DNA of 40,778 nucleotides from Roseburia sp. (GTDB taxonomy: Bacteria; Bacillota; Clostridia; Lachnospirales; Lachnospiraceae). Positions 14,979 to 23,002 of this stretch are shown here, piece by piece (the stretch's first letter is position 1; each line of letters begins with the position of its first letter). Made by a program: the position numbers and the translations under genes. The DNA lies in contig JAMPIG010000025.1 of the NCBI GenBank assembly GCA_023662875.1, positions 1 to 40,778 on the forward strand, given 5' to 3'. The notes under the pieces are model-generated. The model was not told the origin of the DNA. It searched no databases and was given only the letters and a program-made list of their open reading frames with translations.

Positions 14979-16064
14979 ATGGGGAGAATGACAATAAACA
15001 GGCAGACAGACGGGCGCGCGGACAAGGCCTACGCCGATATTTCCGGCCTCACAGAAATGCTCGCGGAGGGGATTATGTATCCGGGTGCGGCTTTCCGGAA
15101 TTATATGGAGGATTGGGACTGGTATCAGGGCGTTGCTCTTTTTGGTCTGTATCAGTTGTATCAGGAGACAGGCCGGACACAGATCAGGGAGTATCTGGAG
15201 GGATGGTTCAGGGAGCATATAAAAAAGGGACTTCCTGCGATGAATATCAATACGGTTTCCCCGCTTCTGACATTGAGTTATCTCTATGAGGAAAGCGGTA
15301 ATCCGGAATATTTTGAGATCTGCCGCGGCTGGGCGGAGCAGATTATGAGAGATATGCCGCGCACGGAGGAAGGCGGTTTTCAGCATATCACCCGGGACAG
15401 TGAGAACAGGGGACAGCTTTGGGATGATACGCTTTATATGACAGTGCTTTTTATCGGGCGGATGGGGATGCTTCTTCATGATGATACGCTGGTGCAGGAG
15501 AGCATACGTCAATTCCTGGTGCATTTAAAGTATCTTACGGATGTGGAGAGCGGACTTTTTTACCACGGATGGACCTTTGAAGGGCGGCATCACTTTGCCG
15601 GAGCGCTGTGGGGACGCGGGAATGCATGGTATACGGCAGGACTCGTGGATTACCTGGATATGGTGGAGACGCCGGAGGGAGTGCGGCGTTTTCTGCTGAC
15701 GTCCCTGGAGCGGCAGGCGGAGGCGCTTGCACGTTTTCAGGATGCCGATGGAATGTGGCATACGCTGATCGATCATCCGGAATCCTCCTACGCGGAGGCT
15801 TCCGCCACAGCGGGCTTTTCCTACGGGATCTTAAAGGCGGTGCGGAAAAAATGGCTTGACGGACGCTTCCTGGAGATGGGACAGCGGGGTATGAATGCAG
15901 TGATCCGACGAATCGGGCCGGACGGTATTCTGGGGGAGGTTTCGGACGGAACCTGCGTCGGGGACACGTTGGACTATTACCGTACAATTCCCAGGAAACC
16001 TCAGCCTTACGGGCAGAGCATGGCGCTTTTGCTGTTGATCGAAGGCAGCAGAGAATGCGGATGA
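14979..16064 (+). CDS. GH105 unsaturated rhamnogalacturonyl/glucuronyl hydrolase
   Basis: This 361-residue (alpha/alpha)6-barrel protein matches the YteR/YesR group, which removes the unsaturated uronic acid left at the non-reducing end by pectin or glucuronan lyases. Recognisable pieces are YMEDWDWYQGVALFGLYQLY, RGQLWDDTLYMTVLFIGRMG (containing the catalytic aspartate region) and GALWGRGNAWYTAGL. The length is normal and there is no signal peptide, so it works on imported products. GGAGG lies six bases before the ATG at 14979. The next gene is a beta-propeller protein that may supply or bind its substrate. Confidence 0.9.
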   Translation: MGRMTINRQTDGRADKAYADISGLTEMLAEGIMYPGAAFRNYMEDWDWYQGVALFGLYQLYQETGRTQIREYLEGWFREHIKKGLPAMNINTVSPLLTLSYLYEESGNPEYFEICRGWAEQIMRDMPRTEEGGFQHITRDSENRGQLWDDTLYMTVLFIGRMGMLLHDDTLVQESIRQFLVHLKYLTDVESGLFYHGWTFEGRHHFAGALWGRGNAWYTAGLVDYLDMVETPEGVRRFLLTSLERQAEALARFQDADGMWHTLIDHPESSYAEASATAGFSYGILKAVRKKWLDGRFLEMGQRGMNAVIRRIGPDGILGEVSDGTCVGDTLDYYRTIPRKPQPYGQSMALLLLIEGSRECG

Positions 16065-16193
16065 AGGGAGGGAAGCGAAAGGCCCGGGAGAGGCTGTCGG
16101 AAAGAACGGCACAGGGGAAAACAATCTGTCGAAACGGAACGAAAACAGGTTATAATTCAAACAAAACAGAAATGAAGAACAGGAGATTTTGGT

Positions 16194-17570
16194 ATGAAAA
16201 TGGAATGTATGAAGTCCTTTGATCTCGGGGTGGTTCCCGGCTGGGTTTGCTCTGCGAATGTCCGCCTGAAAGGGCGCGACGCCATGCTTTTCCTCTATTC
16301 AGAGGGCCCGGCGACGGATCCCGGGGAAGAGCTGCTGCGCTTTGAAGGGCTTAAGCCGGTTCATCTGGCGGTTTTTGAGATGGACGGCAGAAGGCTGTGG
16401 GACAGGGAGCTGCCTTCCGGCGTGCTTCCGGGCCCCTGGTTTGTGCCGGTAATCCCGCTGGATATGGATGAGGACGGACAGGATGAAATTTATTTTGTGA
16501 ATAATACGGGAGCGCCTTTTTCCTTTAAGCACCGGAAGCTGGAACGGGCGGACGCGCTTACGGGAGAGACCACGGGTACATGGAAGTGGCCGGACTATAC
16601 CTTTCGCGAAAGGCTTTCCCACTGTTATCGGTTTTATCTCATAGGCGGCTATGTTCATGGGAAGCCGATTCTTGTCACGTCCCAGGGAACCTACGGAAAT
16701 ATGTATCTGCAGGGCAGGGGAGCCGACATGTCGCCGATCTGGGAAAAGGTGATCCTGGAGACGGAGCCGGGGCCGAGAGCCAGCCATGTGACGCCGGTTC
16801 TCGATATCAATGGGGACGGCGTGGATGAGCTGCTCTGGGGAGAACGGGCGCTGTCTCTGGAGGACGGGCGGGAAGTCCTGAATTACGCGCCGGAATATAA
16901 CGGACATTCTGACGGTCTCATCCCGTTCCGGGATTATGAAACCGGCGACTGGTATGTTTATACCTGCAGGGAAGGGGACGAGAATCCGGGGGTGAAGCGG
17001 ATCGTAACCTTTCGGGGGAACGGCGGCGTCGCCTGGTGGGAATTTGAAGGCCAGGGGCATATGCATGAGGCATGGCTTGCCAATGTTCACGGCCCTCACC
17101 GGAAGATATCCATGACGCTGCGGAATACTAATTTCACGATGACGGAGAACGGCGTCGAATATCTGCACGACGGCATTTTCTATCACGACGCTTTCACCGG
17201 AGAGCGGATCGAATTTCCTATGCCCTGCGAGGGGACAGAGATGCTGCCCCAGGATTTTGATGGAGACGGCTATCATGAATTTTACGTCTTCCAGGGGCCT
17301 CTTTCCGGCGCGATATTAAACGACAGCGGAGAAGAGGTCGGTAGGATTCCTTCGGATGCGCATTGCCTGCGCGGAGGCAGGATTCTGGACAGACCCGGCG
17401 AGCAGATCATGGTGAAAAGGGAGGGCAGCTCCAGGATTGAGATTTACGGGGACAGCGAGGCAGAGGACGGAGAGGTCATGCGTTACCGCTATTCCGTGCC
17501 ATATCTGACCTTTATGCAGAAGATGACGGCCAGCGGCTATAACGCGCTTCATTTTTCCTGCGCAATCTGA
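16194..17570 (+). CDS. Cytosolic beta-propeller protein with calcium-type loops, possible lyase
   Basis: This 458-residue protein lacks a signal peptide and is built of repeated beta-strand blades. Three acidic loops of the FG-GAP/EF-hand-like type are visible: LDMDEDGQDE (89-98), LDINGDGVDE (203-212) and DFDGDGYHE (354-362). Such loops bind calcium in rhamnogalacturonan lyases of family PL11 and in VCBS-type propellers. The histidine-rich segments GHMHEAWLANVHGPHRK and YLHDGIFYHDAF could form an active site. Its position after a GH105 gene, which needs a lyase partner, supports a lyase role, but I cannot match a known family with certainty. AGGAG precedes the start, and a TATAAT at 16151-16156 may give extra transcription. 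Confidence 0.65.
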   Translation: MKMECMKSFDLGVVPGWVCSANVRLKGRDAMLFLYSEGPATDPGEELLRFEGLKPVHLAVFEMDGRRLWDRELPSGVLPGPWFVPVIPLDMDEDGQDEIYFVNNTGAPFSFKHRKLERADALTGETTGTWKWPDYTFRERLSHCYRFYLIGGYVHGKPILVTSQGTYGNMYLQGRGADMSPIWEKVILETEPGPRASHVTPVLDINGDGVDELLWGERALSLEDGREVLNYAPEYNGHSDGLIPFRDYETGDWYVYTCREGDENPGVKRIVTFRGNGGVAWWEFEGQGHMHEAWLANVHGPHRKISMTLRNTNFTMTENGVEYLHDGIFYHDAFTGERIEFPMPCEGTEMLPQDFDGDGYHEFYVFQGPLSGAILNDSGEEVGRIPSDAHCLRGGRILDRPGEQIMVKREGSSRIEIYGDSEAEDGEVMRYRYSVPYLTFMQKMTASGYNALHFSCAI

Positions 17571-17579
17571 ATGAAAACT

Positions 17580-17770
17580 CTACTCCCCAGCTATGCCGGG
17601 GAAAATAAAATAAGCGGAAGCGGCGAGTATTTCGGGCAAGGGGTATTACGGCGCAACAATTAGGCAATGTGACAGAAGAAGTAATCAAGAAGTATATAAC
17701 AAAATAGTTGGAAGAATCTAAAAAAGATAGTGGGGGCCTTTAGCGCCCCCGCTTGAAGTGGGGGTGATGA
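17580..17770 (+). mobile_element. Relic of an IS200/IS605-type element
   Basis: Near 17641-17707 two overlapping frames read RGYYGATI (shifted) and then GNVTEEVIKKYITK followed by a stop. Together these resemble the C-terminus of an IS200-type Y1 transposase interrupted by a frameshift. On both sides are palindromes of the kind that mark IS200/IS605 ends: CCCCAGC-tat-GCCGGGG with one mismatch (17584-17600), and GGGGGC-ctttagc-GCCCCC (17732-17750) followed by GCTTGAAGTGGGGG. The transposase body is gone, so this is a decayed, immobile remnant. It could alternatively be a palindrome-associated mini-element. Confidence 0.5.
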
Positions 17771-17771
17771 C

Positions 17772-18203
17772 TTATTCTTCATTTTCATTTGTTAGGATTC
17801 GGTCTGATTCAAGCGGTAATTGGGCTTTGAACTGCTCAATGCTGTCCGCTCTGGCGGCAATCTTAAGCCATTGATTCAGCAGTTCCGGATTTCGTTCTGC
17901 CATGATTTTTTCGGACAGTTCCGGAGGCACATCTCCGTATTCCTTTAGCAGGAGCAGGATGTCCTCGGCCTTCCCTTCGGCCCGTCCCTCATTCCGCACA
18001 TACTGATCCTCTGCCCATCGGTCCCTTCTGGCTTTCAAGCGCTCTTCATAAAGATACCGAACCGTCTTGCTAAGACTCATTGTCCTCAGCTCATCTATCG
18101 CTTCCCGGATGCCATCGTTTTTAATCCTGATCATCTCCAAATCCTCCTCTCTGGTGGCGTTGAACAATTGAATCGCTCTGCAAATGAATGTGGGTAAAAG
18201 CAT
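17772..18203 (-). pseudogene. Truncated Rpn-type recombination-promoting nuclease/transposase
   Basis: The 143 visible codons correspond to the C-terminal half of the PD-(D/E)xK transposases common in Lachnospiraceae: ATREEDLEMIRIKNDGIREA, then RTMSLSKTVRYLYEERLKAR and AEDQYVRNEGRAEGKAEDIL. The N-terminal nuclease domain with its catalytic residues is absent, and the first ten codons (MLLPTFICRA) look like chance read-in. I therefore call a 5'-truncated remnant. It lies directly beside the IS200-like relic, pointing to a worn insertion zone between the pectin and mannoside modules. Confidence 0.7.
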
Positions 18204-18535
18204 AGATTTTCTGATTTTAGATGATCTGACAGAAAGTGTATCAGCAATGATATTAGAAAGTGTTATGCTTTGACTCTATTCTATCATGTTCCGGGAGTTT
18301 GTCAACCTGTTATGAAGTGACTTTTGTCGAGACCTAAATAAGGCCTAAATAAGTTTTATAAAAACTCCATAGAAGAATGAAGGCTGAAAATGATAAATCA
18401 AAATTGTGTAGATTAGACAAACAGAGCAGTATATTTGCATTGTTTTCAAGGGGGATTATTGTATAGTTTACTTCAAATGTTAAAATGAGTCTGTCGGGAG
18501 AAGAAAGGCGCGATCTGAAAAAGGAGTGTATGAGC
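18204..18535 (+). other. AT-rich spacer with a possible promoter for the phosphoesterase-GH92 gene
   Basis: There is no gene here. TTGTTT (18440-18445) and TATAGT (18462-18467), 16 bp apart, form a plausible weak promoter. AAGGAG at 18521-18526 serves the following gene. The left part (18204-18330) is AT-rich and may be the residue of the truncated insertion next to it. No repeat or strong hairpin was seen. Confidence 0.35.
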
Positions 18536-21500
18536 ATGTTTTCAGAAAAAGAGTATCTTGCTGTAAAGCACACGCTGCGCTTTCGGGAGAACGGGAAGCT
18601 CCGTATTCTCTTTATCACGGATATCCACGGCGGTGTCGGGATGCATCCCCAGACAAAGCCCTGTGTGGACGCTGTGATAGACTATGCGGATCCGGATCTG
18701 ATTCTGGTGGGCGGCGATACCTTCGGGTGCGGCATCGGCGTTTCCAGGCCGGAAGAGGTCAGGGAGTATCTGGATTTGATTATGGAACGGGCTGAGAAAA
18801 AGCGAATCCCTTGGGCTCATGTTTATGGGAACCACGACGATAACCTGGGCGTTTCGAAGGAAGTACAGCAGAAGATTTATGAGAGCTATCCTTTCTGCGT
18901 CTCCAAAGCGGGGGAAGAGGCGATTGCGGGCGTGGGCAACTATGTGCTGCCCGTCCTGCGATCCGACAGCCAGGAGCCTGCGCTGAACATATGGGCGCTG
19001 GACTCTCACCGTTCCATGCCGCGTCCCAGTCAGGTCAACTGGTATTATGAGACGTCAAAGGCGTTGGAGGCGTTCTACGGGAGAAAGATTCCGGCTATCC
19101 TGTACCAGCATATTGAGCTGCCGGAGTATCGGTACATGCTGGAGCAGCCGGAGGAATGCGGGGTGACAGAGACGCAGGGCGAGACGATCAATTTTCCGGG
19201 AGAGAACACAGGTCTCTTTTCGGCCTGTCTGGAGAGGGGGGATGTCCGCGCGATCTTCTGCGGCCATGAGCATTTAGTGGATGTCAGCGGCGTCTATAAG
19301 GGGATTCGGCTCTCCTTCGGCGCTTCCTGCAGTTATGACGCCGGAAGCGCGAATCATCTGCGCGGCGGCAGAATAATTGAGATTTCAGAGGATCATCCGG
19401 AGGAAATCAATACCCGGATGATTCACCTGCAGGATATCATGGGATTAAAGTCCTATTCCTGTGAATCCCGGTCGGTTCCCGATTTAGAACATGCGCCGGA
19501 GAAGGAGTATGCCTGTTATGCCAATATCTTTCACGGATGGGGGAAAGCCGATCTGCCGGCTTGTGAGGGAATCGCGGCGACCTGGCATTTTAGCAGGGCA
19601 ATCTGCGGAAATACCAGCCCTGCCGCCGTACTGCCCTTCGGGAAGCTTTCCGTGGGATGCTACGGAGGCGGGTATCCTGCCGGATACGGCAATATCTGCG
19701 CCAACACGGATGCTCAGGGCTATCGGACGAAGGGAAAGAAGAATCTGTGCCGGGGATTTTCCCATATGCATCAGAGCGGCGCGGGAGCCATCGGCGGGTA
19801 TTACAATTTTGCGGTGGTCAGGCCCTGTTACGGAGAGATCGCGGAGAGCAGGGAGCCTGCAGAAATGATATGGGAGTCGGGAAGACCGGGACATTTCGGA
19901 ACGGATTTACGGATGAAAGGGACGAGGGTTTTGTGTAACGTGGCGGTTTCTCCCCGGGCGGCGATTCATCTGTATGAGTTTAAGGAGGAAGGCGGCTCTC
20001 TTGTCATCGATCTCTCCAATGAAGGTATGGCGGAGGATATCAGCCCCAGGCAGGCTTTTCACGCCAGGTCCACGGACACCCGGATCCGACTTTGCGGAAA
20101 AGACGCCTTTGAGGCGGAGCTTACGATGAGAGGGGTAAAGCTGTACTTTTACGGGCGCTGCGAACAGGCGCAGGAGACGGAGATCTGGCGGCGTCTGGAG
20201 GCGCTGCCGGGGGCGGAGGAGCTTGTTTTGGGCGAGGTCTCGGATACCTTCGGCGTCCGGTTTCGGATGGTGGGAGCAGGGACGGCAAAGCTTGTTCTTT
20301 CGATTTCCACGAGGAGTATCGAGAAAGCGCGTCAGGATGTGCTTGCCCAGACAGAGGATCCGCAGGAGATTTACATCGCGGCTTACCGGCTGTGGGATGC
20401 GTACCTCGGGAAAATAGAGACGGAGGCGTCCACGGAGCGGGATAAGCGGATATTTTATTCCAACTTGTATCATTCGCTGGTAAAGCCCTCCGACTGGAGC
20501 GGCGAGAGCTATGTATACAGAGGAGACGGCCCCTTTGTGACGGATATCGCGACAATATGGCATATGTACAGGACACAGCTGCCGCTGCTCTTTACACTGT
20601 ATCCGGATATCTCGGAAAAGCTGCTGGCGACCTTTATCGAGTTTTGCCGGGTGGAAGGGACGATGCCCGGCAGCCTCATCGTCACAGATCAGTACAAAAA
20701 CCCCTCCGCCCAGGGCAGGATGCTGGCGGAGTACGCCATATATGGCGCTTTTGTCCGCGGCGTGCGGGCGGATTATAAAGCGGCCCTGCATATGGCGGAG
20801 GTCGATCTGATGTCCCTGCATTCCCAGCCGTTTTTCCAGGGTACATGCCAACGGGCGGCCTATGTAGCGGATATGGCGGAGGCCTGTGGCTGTATGGCAG
20901 AGCTGGCGCATACCCTGGGGGAAGACGCTTCGCTGTTTGAGCGCTGGCAGGGCGAGTGGAAGCGCGCGTTTGACCGAGAGACCGGGCTGATGAAGGCGGA
21001 TTCGGCTTATTATGAGGGAAGCCGGTGGAATTTTTCTTTCCGGCCCATGCGGGATATGGAGGCTCGGATGGAAATCGCAGGCGGACGGGAGAATTTTGTC
21101 CGGCTTCTGGATCGGTTTTTCGGCTATACGGATCCGGAGGATACTTCCGCCAGATTTGAGGGCTTTCACAGCGTGTTGGATATGGACGCGCCCCTTGCCT
21201 ATTATTATGCGGGGCGTCATGACAGAATGTGCGAGGTGATGGACGCCGCCATGACTTACCTGTATACCGAAGGCCCGGGCGGACTGCCGGGGAACAACGG
21301 ATCGGGCGGGCTTTCTTCCCTGTATGTCTGGTACGCCATGGGAATGATTCCGGTGTCGGGACAGGATCGGATGATTGTGGGAACGCCCCGTATGCTCCGC
21401 ACGGTACTGCATCTGGCAAACGGGAACGATTTTGAAATCCGCCGGGAGGGAGAAGGAATTTATGTGGAGGAGGCTCTGCTGAACGGAAACCGGCTGGAGA

Positions 21501-21574
21501 CGCTTTCTTTCCCCGCCGGAGAGATGATGAAAGGAGGGACGCTGCTCGTCAGGATGCGCAGGACGGCTGTGTGA
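18536..21574 (+). CDS. Calcineurin-like metallophosphoesterase fused to a GH92 domain
   Basis: This 1012-residue protein has two enzymes in one chain and no signal peptide. Residues 1-310 carry every metallophosphoesterase motif: TDIHGG (Asp29, His31), GGDTFG (Asp61), YGNHDDN (Asn99-Asp101), QHIELP (His192) and CGHEH (243-246). From about residue 325 it is GH92-like (AVLPFGKLSVG, then GFSHMHQSGAGA), ending with LPGNNGSGGLSSLYVWYAMG. GH92 enzymes are calcium-dependent exo-alpha-mannosidases whose signature normally reads G-N-(D/E)-D-x-G; here the acidic pair is Asn-Gly, checked in the DNA, so activity may be altered. The ATG at 18536 has AAGGAG nine bases upstream; the ATG at 18530 is an alternative. 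A phosphate-bearing mannoside is the natural substrate guess. Confidence 0.88.
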   Translation: MFSEKEYLAVKHTLRFRENGKLRILFITDIHGGVGMHPQTKPCVDAVIDYADPDLILVGGDTFGCGIGVSRPEEVREYLDLIMERAEKKRIPWAHVYGNHDDNLGVSKEVQQKIYESYPFCVSKAGEEAIAGVGNYVLPVLRSDSQEPALNIWALDSHRSMPRPSQVNWYYETSKALEAFYGRKIPAILYQHIELPEYRYMLEQPEECGVTETQGETINFPGENTGLFSACLERGDVRAIFCGHEHLVDVSGVYKGIRLSFGASCSYDAGSANHLRGGRIIEISEDHPEEINTRMIHLQDIMGLKSYSCESRSVPDLEHAPEKEYACYANIFHGWGKADLPACEGIAATWHFSRAICGNTSPAAVLPFGKLSVGCYGGGYPAGYGNICANTDAQGYRTKGKKNLCRGFSHMHQSGAGAIGGYYNFAVVRPCYGEIAESREPAEMIWESGRPGHFGTDLRMKGTRVLCNVAVSPRAAIHLYEFKEEGGSLVIDLSNEGMAEDISPRQAFHARSTDTRIRLCGKDAFEAELTMRGVKLYFYGRCEQAQETEIWRRLEALPGAEELVLGEVSDTFGVRFRMVGAGTAKLVLSISTRSIEKARQDVLAQTEDPQEIYIAAYRLWDAYLGKIETEASTERDKRIFYSNLYHSLVKPSDWSGESYVYRGDGPFVTDIATIWHMYRTQLPLLFTLYPDISEKLLATFIEFCRVEGTMPGSLIVTDQYKNPSAQGRMLAEYAIYGAFVRGVRADYKAALHMAEVDLMSLHSQPFFQGTCQRAAYVADMAEACGCMAELAHTLGEDASLFERWQGEWKRAFDRETGLMKADSAYYEGSRWNFSFRPMRDMEARMEIAGGRENFVRLLDRFFGYTDPEDTSARFEGFHSVLDMDAPLAYYYAGRHDRMCEVMDAAMTYLYTEGPGGLPGNNGSGGLSSLYVWYAMGMIPVSGQDRMIVGTPRMLRTVLHLANGNDFEIRREGEGIYVEEALLNGNRLETLSFPAGEMMKGGTLLVRMRRTAV

Positions 21575-21587
21575 AGCAGGATAGGAA

Positions 21588-22916
21588 ATGCAGAAAAAAA
21601 TTACGGATAAAAGAATCAGCTTTTTGTTGTTTATGCTGTGCTGGGGGGCCTACTTTACTTCCTACATCGGGAGGCTGAATTATTCTTCGGCAATATCGTC
21701 CATGAACGCCGAAGGAATTGTCAGCCGCTCTCAGGCTGGTGCGGTCAGTATGATATACTTTTTTGCCTACGCGGCGGGGCAGCTGATCAACGGGATGCTG
21801 GCGGATCGGATAAATCCGAAGTGGATGTTGTTTGCGGGCCTTAGCTTATCCGGTATCGCCAACGGACTGATGGGAACGGTTCCGGTATATCCCTGGGTGC
21901 TGCTTTTCTGGGGGATGAACGGCTATACGCAGGCGATGATCTGGCCGCCGGTCATTCGGATTATCGCGGAAAGATTTACCGAGGAAAAAAGAAAGAAATA
22001 TATTTTTGACTTCGCTTCCAGCATGACGATGGGAACCTTCGCCTCCTATCTGCTGTCGGCGGGGGCGCTGCGCTTCCTGGGATGGAGGTTTGTATTCCGG
22101 CTTCCCGCGCTTCTGCTGTTTGCGGCGGCCGTTTCCTGGATTCTGGGGTACGGGTACATTGAGCGGTTCGTGAGAAAGACGGATGATACGGGGAATTCAG
22201 ACGACAGGGGAAGCGCCGATGAAATCGCGGATATGCGGACAGAGGAAGGGAGAGCGGCGGGAAAGCAGCCGTCGTTTGGTGAAATTCTTTTGGGAAGCGG
22301 AATACTGGCGGCGCTCTTGCCAGTGATTATCCATGGCATGATTAAGGACGGGGTGGTGCAGTGGGTTCCTACTTACCTTCATGAGCAATTCGGCGTGACA
22401 GCCGCCTTTTCAGCTGTTTTGACCATGGCTCTGCCGCTGCTGAACCTGTCCGGGGCGTATCTGGCGAAGTGGGCGGATCGGAAGAACCCCGGGCGGGAGC
22501 TGCGCTCCGCGAGTATCTTTTTTATGCTGGCTACGGCGGCCCTGGCGCTTCTGGCGACTGTGGGGAAATTCGGCGCATTGCTGACAGCTCTGCTGTTTGC
22601 GGTGGTTACGGCGCTGATCATGGCTGCAAACGTGCTGTTTGTCAACGTGATACCGGTACATTTTGAAAAACAGGGAAAGGTAGCGACGGTTTCCGGTTTC
22701 CTGAATGCCAGCGCGTATGTGGGAAGCGCGATTTCCACTTACGTTATCAGCCTTCTTGCGGAGCGGTTCGGCTGGGGCGTTACGGTCGGTACCTGGATCG
22801 GCGTCATGACGCTGGGGGTTGTCTGTCTTTTGATATACAGGGATCGTTATATCGCAATGCCGGAGGGACAGCAGGAGACAGAGCGGCCGCAAAAAGGAAC
22901 GGGCAAAAAGCATTAA
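21588..22916 (+). CDS. MFS transporter of the organophosphate:phosphate antiporter (GlpT/UhpT-like) type
   Basis: This 442-residue, 12-helix carrier begins 13 bp after the phosphoesterase-GH92 gene. Several stretches resemble GlpT/UhpT. YIGRLNYSSA aligns with the GlpT segment holding the phosphate-binding Arg45. LADRINPKWMLFAGL resembles the family loop, and MNGYTQAMIWPP matches the NG-x-x-Q-x-x-x-W-P-P motif. IKDGVVQWVPTYL aligns with the Arg269 region of GlpT, with Lys at the basic position. Two basic residues facing the pore are what a phosphate-ester carrier needs. A charged loop of about 45 residues (around 190-235) joins the halves. The C-terminus KGTGKKH lies inside a tandem duplication. 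Substrate is inferred only. Confidence 0.8.
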   Translation: MQKKITDKRISFLLFMLCWGAYFTSYIGRLNYSSAISSMNAEGIVSRSQAGAVSMIYFFAYAAGQLINGMLADRINPKWMLFAGLSLSGIANGLMGTVPVYPWVLLFWGMNGYTQAMIWPPVIRIIAERFTEEKRKKYIFDFASSMTMGTFASYLLSAGALRFLGWRFVFRLPALLLFAAAVSWILGYGYIERFVRKTDDTGNSDDRGSADEIADMRTEEGRAAGKQPSFGEILLGSGILAALLPVIIHGMIKDGVVQWVPTYLHEQFGVTAAFSAVLTMALPLLNLSGAYLAKWADRKNPGRELRSASIFFMLATAALALLATVGKFGALLTALLFAVVTALIMAANVLFVNVIPVHFEKQGKVATVSGFLNASAYVGSAISTYVISLLAERFGWGVTVGTWIGVMTLGVVCLLIYRDRYIAMPEGQQETERPQKGTGKKH

Positions 22917-22972
22917 ACCAAAAAGCGGCGGCAAAAAGGAACGGGCAAAAAGTATTAATCCAAAAAGCAGCG
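22889..22972 (+). repeat. 42-bp tandem duplication over the MFS stop codon
   Basis: Two copies, 22889-22930 and 22931-22972, differ at three positions. The first copy contains the last codons and stop of the transporter; the second is non-coding and ends just before the GH38 ribosome binding site. It looks like a recent slippage or unequal-exchange duplication. Confidence 0.85.
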
Positions 22973-23002
22973 GCGGAAAGCCGCAGACAGGAAAGGAGAA
23001 AT

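Noticed and set aside
19907-21412. Long open frame of 501 codons on the minus strand inside the GH92 domain
   Set aside because: It is antisense to a gene with clear motifs, has no ribosome binding site or recognisable domain, and its Arg/His/Pro-rich composition is typical of a mirrored frame in GC-rich coding DNA.
22889-22972. CRISPR-like repeat
   Set aside because: The copies are directly abutting without spacers; no CRISPR array or cas gene is seen anywhere in the window.
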